Source: Aquificota bacterium (GTDB lineage: Bacteria > Aquificota > Aquificia > Aquificales > Hydrogenothermaceae). From it: a stretch of DNA of 16,413 nucleotides. Shown one piece after another: positions 13,575-16,413 of this stretch. The stretch is taken from contig JAADDT010000017.1 of the NCBI GenBank assembly GCA_013153765.1, forward strand, positions 1 to 16,413, given 5' to 3'. A program made the translations under genes and the position numbers. The notes under the pieces were generated by a model, which worked only from the letters and a program-made list of their open reading frames with translations, had not been told where the DNA came from and made no database searches. Every line of letters begins with the position of its first letter. Position 1 is the first letter of the stretch.

Positions 13575-15974
13575 TTTCCTGCTTTTTACCTTCTTAAGCC
13601 TTTCCTCAAAATCCTTTATGGCTATCTTGAAAACGTCGTCTATGTGGTCAACGAAGACCAGATTGATGTTCTTTCTGGTAAAAGGTGGCAGGTCTTCCAT
13701 AACCTCGTCCCTGTTGCCTTCAGGGAGTATTACGGTGTGTATGTCCGCCCTTTTTGCCGCCAGTATCTTTTCCTTAAGCCCCCCTACAGGCAGAACCTTA
13801 CCCCTTAGCGTTATCTCGCCGGTCATGGCAACGTCAGACTTTACCGGTAGCTGTGTAAACAGGGAGGCTATTGCGGTGGCTATGGATATGCCTGCTGAAG
13901 GTCCGTCCTTCGGTATAGCCCCTGCCGGCACGTGTACGTGGACGTCGTACTTCTGGAAGTCCTTAACGTCTATGCCGTATTCGTCAGACTTTGATTTTAC
14001 GTAAGAAAGTGCCGTCATAGCCGACTCCTTCATAACGTCCCCAAGGGAGCCGGTAAGTATGAGCTGTCCCTTACCCGGCATACGTGTAGCCTCTATCTTC
14101 AGTATCTCACCACCAACTTCCGTCCAAGCAAGTCCGGTGACGACGCCTATCTCGTCTTCCTTCTCCTTTTCAGGCATATAAAGTGGAGCTCCTAAAAACT
14201 TCTTGACGAGGGACTTGGTTATCCTGTACTTCTTCTTCTTGCCGGTAAGTGCTATCTCCTTAGCTATCTTCCTTAAAACGGCGTTTATCTGCCTTTCAAG
14301 GCTTCTTACACCTGCTTCCCTCGTATAGTGTCTTATCAGGTATTTTAAGCCCGCATCTGTAAACTCAACGTACTTCGGCTTCAGTCCCGTTTCCTTAAGC
14401 TGTCTCGGTATCAGGTAGTTTTTGGCTATGTGTAGCTTTTCCTCCTCTGCGTATCCCGGTATCCTGATTATCTCCATCCTGTCAAGTAGCGGTCGCGGTA
14501 TGGTGTCTATCCTGTTTGCGGTACATATGAACATCACCTCGGACAGGTCAAACGGCACCCCAAGGTAGTGATCCACAAAGTCCTTGTTCTGTTCAGGATC
14601 AAGAACCTCCAGCAGTGCAGAGGCAGGATCACCCCTGAAGTCAGAAGCCAGCTTGTCAACCTCGTCAAGCATAAGGACGGGATTTTTCGTCCCTGCCTGT
14701 TTTATAGCCTGTATTATCCTTCCCGGCATAGCCCCGACGTAAGTCCTTCTGTGTCCCCTTATTTCAGCCTCGTCCCTTACGCCTCCCAAGGACTGTCTTA
14801 CGAACTTCCTGCCGAGAGCCTTTGCTATGGACTTGCCCAGTGAGGTTTTGCCCACACCGGGAGGTCCAACGAAACACAGGATAGGACCTTTCATAGCCTT
14901 GTCCCTTTTTAGCTTCTGGACGGCAAGGTATTCCAGTATCCTTTCCTTCACCTTCTCAAGGTCGTAATGATCCTTGTCCAGTATCTTTTTAGCCCTTTTC
15001 AGGTCAAGCCTGTCCTTTGTTCTTTTGTTCCACGGCAGTTCTACCAGCCAGTCAAGGTAAGTCCGTATAACTCCCGCTTCCGCCGAGTCCGGATGCATCT
15101 TCTCCAGTCTTTTCAGCTGTTTTTCAGCTTCCTTACGGACTTCCTCAGGCATTCCGGACTTTTCTATCTTCAGGCGGTACTGCTCTATCTCCTCCTGCCT
15201 TTCGTCCCTTTCACCCAGCTCCTCCTGAATGGCTTTTATCTGCTGTCTTAAGAAGTATTCCCGCTGGTCTTTCTCCATAGACTCCCTTGCGGCGGTTCTT
15301 ATCTTGTGCTGTATCTCAAGCAGACCCACCTCCTTCAGCAGAAGGTCGTGGACTTTCCTCAGCCTTTCAAGTGGATCGGTTATCTCAAGTATCTCCTGTG
15401 CCTCTTCGGACTTTAAGTCCAGTATGGAGGCTACCAGATCAGCCAGTTTACCCGGCTCCTCAACGGACTTTATTATCTCAAGCAGGTCTGGTATTATCTG
15501 TTTCCCCAGCGTTATTGCCTTGTCTATTAAATCCCTTATGGAATGTTTAAGTGCCTCAACCTCTATGTTTTCAGCATACCTGTCCCTGTCTTCGCCGATA
15601 ACGTCTATCTTTACCTTGTAAAGGTCGTCCTCTTTACGGAGCTCCTTTATCCTGCCCCTTGCTACCCCCTGAACCAGTATTTTTATCCTGTCGTCGTCAA
15701 GCCTCATCATACGGAGAATGGTAGCCACCGTACCCGTTTTGTACAGGTCTTCCTCCGTAGGCTCCTCTATGTCCTTATCCTTCTGGAGTGCAAGGAATAT
15801 GTACCTGTCGTGGTTTTCTATAGCCTCCTCTATAGCCTTTATTGAAAAAGGTCTGCCTACGAATATGGGAAAGACCATATAGGGAAAAACGACCAAATCC
15901 CTTATGGGAAGTAGTGGCAGTTCTTCAGGTATAGGTACCTCAACCTGCTCATCATCAATTGACGGCTGTAGCAT
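13533..15974 (-). CDS. lon: ATP-dependent protease La (Lon)
   Basis: A hexameric AAA+ serine protease of the cytoplasm that degrades misfolded and regulatory proteins. The 813 residues hold the complete LonA plan: N-terminal substrate domain ([22 protein letters not shown], 19-40), a long coiled-coil region (about 140-310), Walker A GPPGVGKT (370-377), Walker [11 protein letters not shown] (433-442), sensor region [12 protein letters not shown] (482-493), and the protease domain with catalytic S693 in KDGPSAG and K736 in GGLKEK. The spacing of 43 equals that of E. coli S679/K722. The C-terminus carries an extra basic tail ([17 protein letters not shown], 797-813) that is not part of the fold. 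AGGAGGT lies 4 nt before the ATG, inside the end of the Hsp20 gene, so the pair is coupled. Confidence 0.98.
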   Translation of the reverse strand: MLQPSIDDEQVEVPIPEELPLLPIRDLVVFPYMVFPIFVGRPFSIKAIEEAIENHDRYIFLALQKDKDIEEPTEEDLYKTGTVATILRMMRLDDDRIKILVQGVARGRIKELRKEDDLYKVKIDVIGEDRDRYAENIEVEALKHSIRDLIDKAITLGKQIIPDLLEIIKSVEEPGKLADLVASILDLKSEEAQEILEITDPLERLRKVHDLLLKEVGLLEIQHKIRTAARESMEKDQREYFLRQQIKAIQEELGERDERQEEIEQYRLKIEKSGMPEEVRKEAEKQLKRLEKMHPDSAEAGVIRTYLDWLVELPWNKRTKDRLDLKRAKKILDKDHYDLEKVKERILEYLAVQKLKRDKAMKGPILCFVGPPGVGKTSLGKSIAKALGRKFVRQSLGGVRDEAEIRGHRRTYVGAMPGRIIQAIKQAGTKNPVLMLDEVDKLASDFRGDPASALLEVLDPEQNKDFVDHYLGVPFDLSEVMFICTANRIDTIPRPLLDRMEIIRIPGYAEEEKLHIAKNYLIPRQLKETGLKPKYVEFTDAGLKYLIRHYTREAGVRSLERQINAVLRKIAKEIALTGKKKKYRITKSLVKKFLGAPLYMPEKEKEDEIGVVTGLAWTEVGGEILKIEATRMPGKGQLILTGSLGDVMKESAMTALSYVKSKSDEYGIDVKDFQKYDVHVHVPAGAIPKDGPSAGISIATAIASLFTQLPVKSDVAMTGEITLRGKVLPVGGLKEKILAAKRADIHTVILPEGNRDEVMEDLPPFTRKNINLVFVDHIDDVFKIAIKDFEERLKKVKSRKKKKKEKEKVREGA

Positions 15975-15976
15975 TC

Positions 15977-16312
15977 TTACCTCCTGATAATAATTGTTGT
16001 GGTTGAAAGAACCACTTTAGTTTTTGATTTCGGTATGAAAATGGTAAGCACCCCATCTTCAAGTGTTGCCCTTGAACTTCCCGTGTCCACACCGTCCCTG
16101 AAAAAAACCTTCCTTTTAAACTTGCCGGAAAACCTTTCCATAAGCAGGTAATTACCGGCAAAAGGCGGTTTTTTCACCCCTTCTATCTCTATGTAGTTAT
16201 CGTACCCTTTAAGCTGTATGTCCTCCGGCTTAACGCCCGGCAGGTCAACAACCACCAGATAACCGTCCTCTTCCTCAATAACGTCAACCGGAGGCTTTAA
16301 AAAAGCAGGCAT
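15977..16312 (-). CDS. Hsp20/alpha-crystallin small heat shock protein, short form
   Basis: An ATP-independent holdase chaperone of 111 residues. The alpha-crystallin domain is nearly the whole protein: [20 protein letters not shown] (7-26), [31 protein letters not shown], and the signature [14 protein letters not shown] (82-95). The end, TTTIIIRR, may serve as the IXI oligomerisation motif. Family members usually carry 30-50 residues before the domain; here there are fewer than ten. This is not a missed start, since an in-frame TAG lies directly before the ATG. AAGGGG sits 6 nt upstream. The lon gene begins 2 nt after the stop, so chaperone and protease are made together. Confidence 0.9.
   Translation of the reverse strand: MPAFLKPPVDVIEEEDGYLVVVDLPGVKPEDIQLKGYDNYIEIEGVKKPPFAGNYLLMERFSGKFKRKVFFRDGVDTGSSRATLEDGVLTIFIPKSKTKVVLSTTTIIIRR
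15979..15985 (-). promoter_or_regulatory. lon ribosome binding site embedded in the hsp20 stop
   Basis: The minus-strand AGGAGGT is formed by the last two arginine codons of Hsp20 plus the T of its TAA stop. It sits 4 nt before the lon ATG. Ribosomes finishing Hsp20 are therefore placed directly on the lon site. This near-perfect site also fixes the lon start. Confidence 0.85.
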
Positions 16313-16350
16313 CTAAAACCCCTTAACAAGGTTATATCTGCAATTATACA
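16313..16350 (-). promoter_or_regulatory. hsp20-lon leader with -10 box and hairpin over the ribosome site
   Basis: On the minus strand a perfect TATAAT lies at plus-strand 16343-16348, about 30 nt before the ATG. No good -35 box is visible; the upstream DNA is very AT-rich and may act as an UP-type element. I see no CIRCE operator and no sigma-32-type promoter. Within the leader, AACCTT (16328-16333 read in reverse), loop GTT, and AAGG (16321-16324) form a hairpin that includes the first part of the AAGGGG ribosome site. This would be a minimal candidate for a temperature-sensitive translation switch. Confidence 0.4.
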
Positions 16351-16413
16351 TTAATTATTTTTATTTTTTATAAATTGATCAAAGGTTTTACCTTCCCTGA
16401 TAAACCGGAGCAT

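Noticed and set aside
13560..13580. A-rich tract near the end of lon as a programmed -1 frameshift site
   Set aside because: The zero-frame phase does not give the A AAA AAG heptamer. The tract is better explained by the hairpin and Lys/Glu codons.
13483..14004. A 173-residue plus-strand frame opposite the end of lon, with a run of Phe and Ser
   Set aside because: It is antisense to the conserved Lon protease domain, and the Phe run simply reflects the Lys-rich tail read backwards.

Overview
The window is an ordinary-looking stretch of chromosome from what is probably a thermophilic, Aquificota-like bacterium. The clues are Lys/Glu-rich proteins, arginine written mostly as AGG/AGA, isoleucine mostly as ATA, minimal intergenic space, many start/stop overlaps, and proteins that read like Aquificota orthologues. 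The last point is my recollection, not a search. I see no insertion sequences, tRNAs, rRNAs or CRISPR arrays, and no stretch over 300 bases lacks a gene.

Layout. (1) 1-1579, plus strand: the end of rplQ (ribosomal protein L17), a YggT membrane protein and truD, joined by 1-nt stop/start overlaps. (2) 1508-6694, minus strand, read from right to left: an exported DUF3015 protein, an outer-membrane-type protein with an Lnb_N/DUF4105 domain, ilvE, a protein resembling a degenerate M28 aminopeptidase, and a six-helix membrane protein with a GAF-like domain. The last three are joined by 4-nt overlaps. The GAF gene runs 72 nt into the end of truD. (3) 6695-6898: a divergent promoter region. (4) 6899-12379, plus strand: hemN, a PEBP lipoprotein, uvrA and ispD. 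(5) 12372-16312, minus strand, read from right to left: a short Hsp20, lon, an ArgA-like acetyltransferase and a histidine phosphatase. lon ends in a long hairpin, with a promoter just beyond it for the last two genes.

Most genes are housekeeping: translation and tRNA modification, branched-chain amino acid, arginine and possibly serine synthesis, oxygen-independent heme synthesis, isoprenoid synthesis, excision repair and protein quality control. Hsp20 and Lon form a tightly coupled pair that holds and degrades damaged protein. The least explained material is the DUF3015 / Lnb_N-barrel envelope pair and the coupled pair of pseudo-M28 protein and GAF membrane protein behind ilvE.

The sequence-level signals worth a second look are a 40-bp exact duplication of the ABC signature region within uvrA, the hairpin over the lon stop codon, small hairpins that cover the Shine-Dalgarno sites of hsp20 and uvrA, and overlapping convergent gene ends. 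I found no clear new defence or mobile system. The pseudo-M28/GAF pair is the best candidate for undescribed biology.
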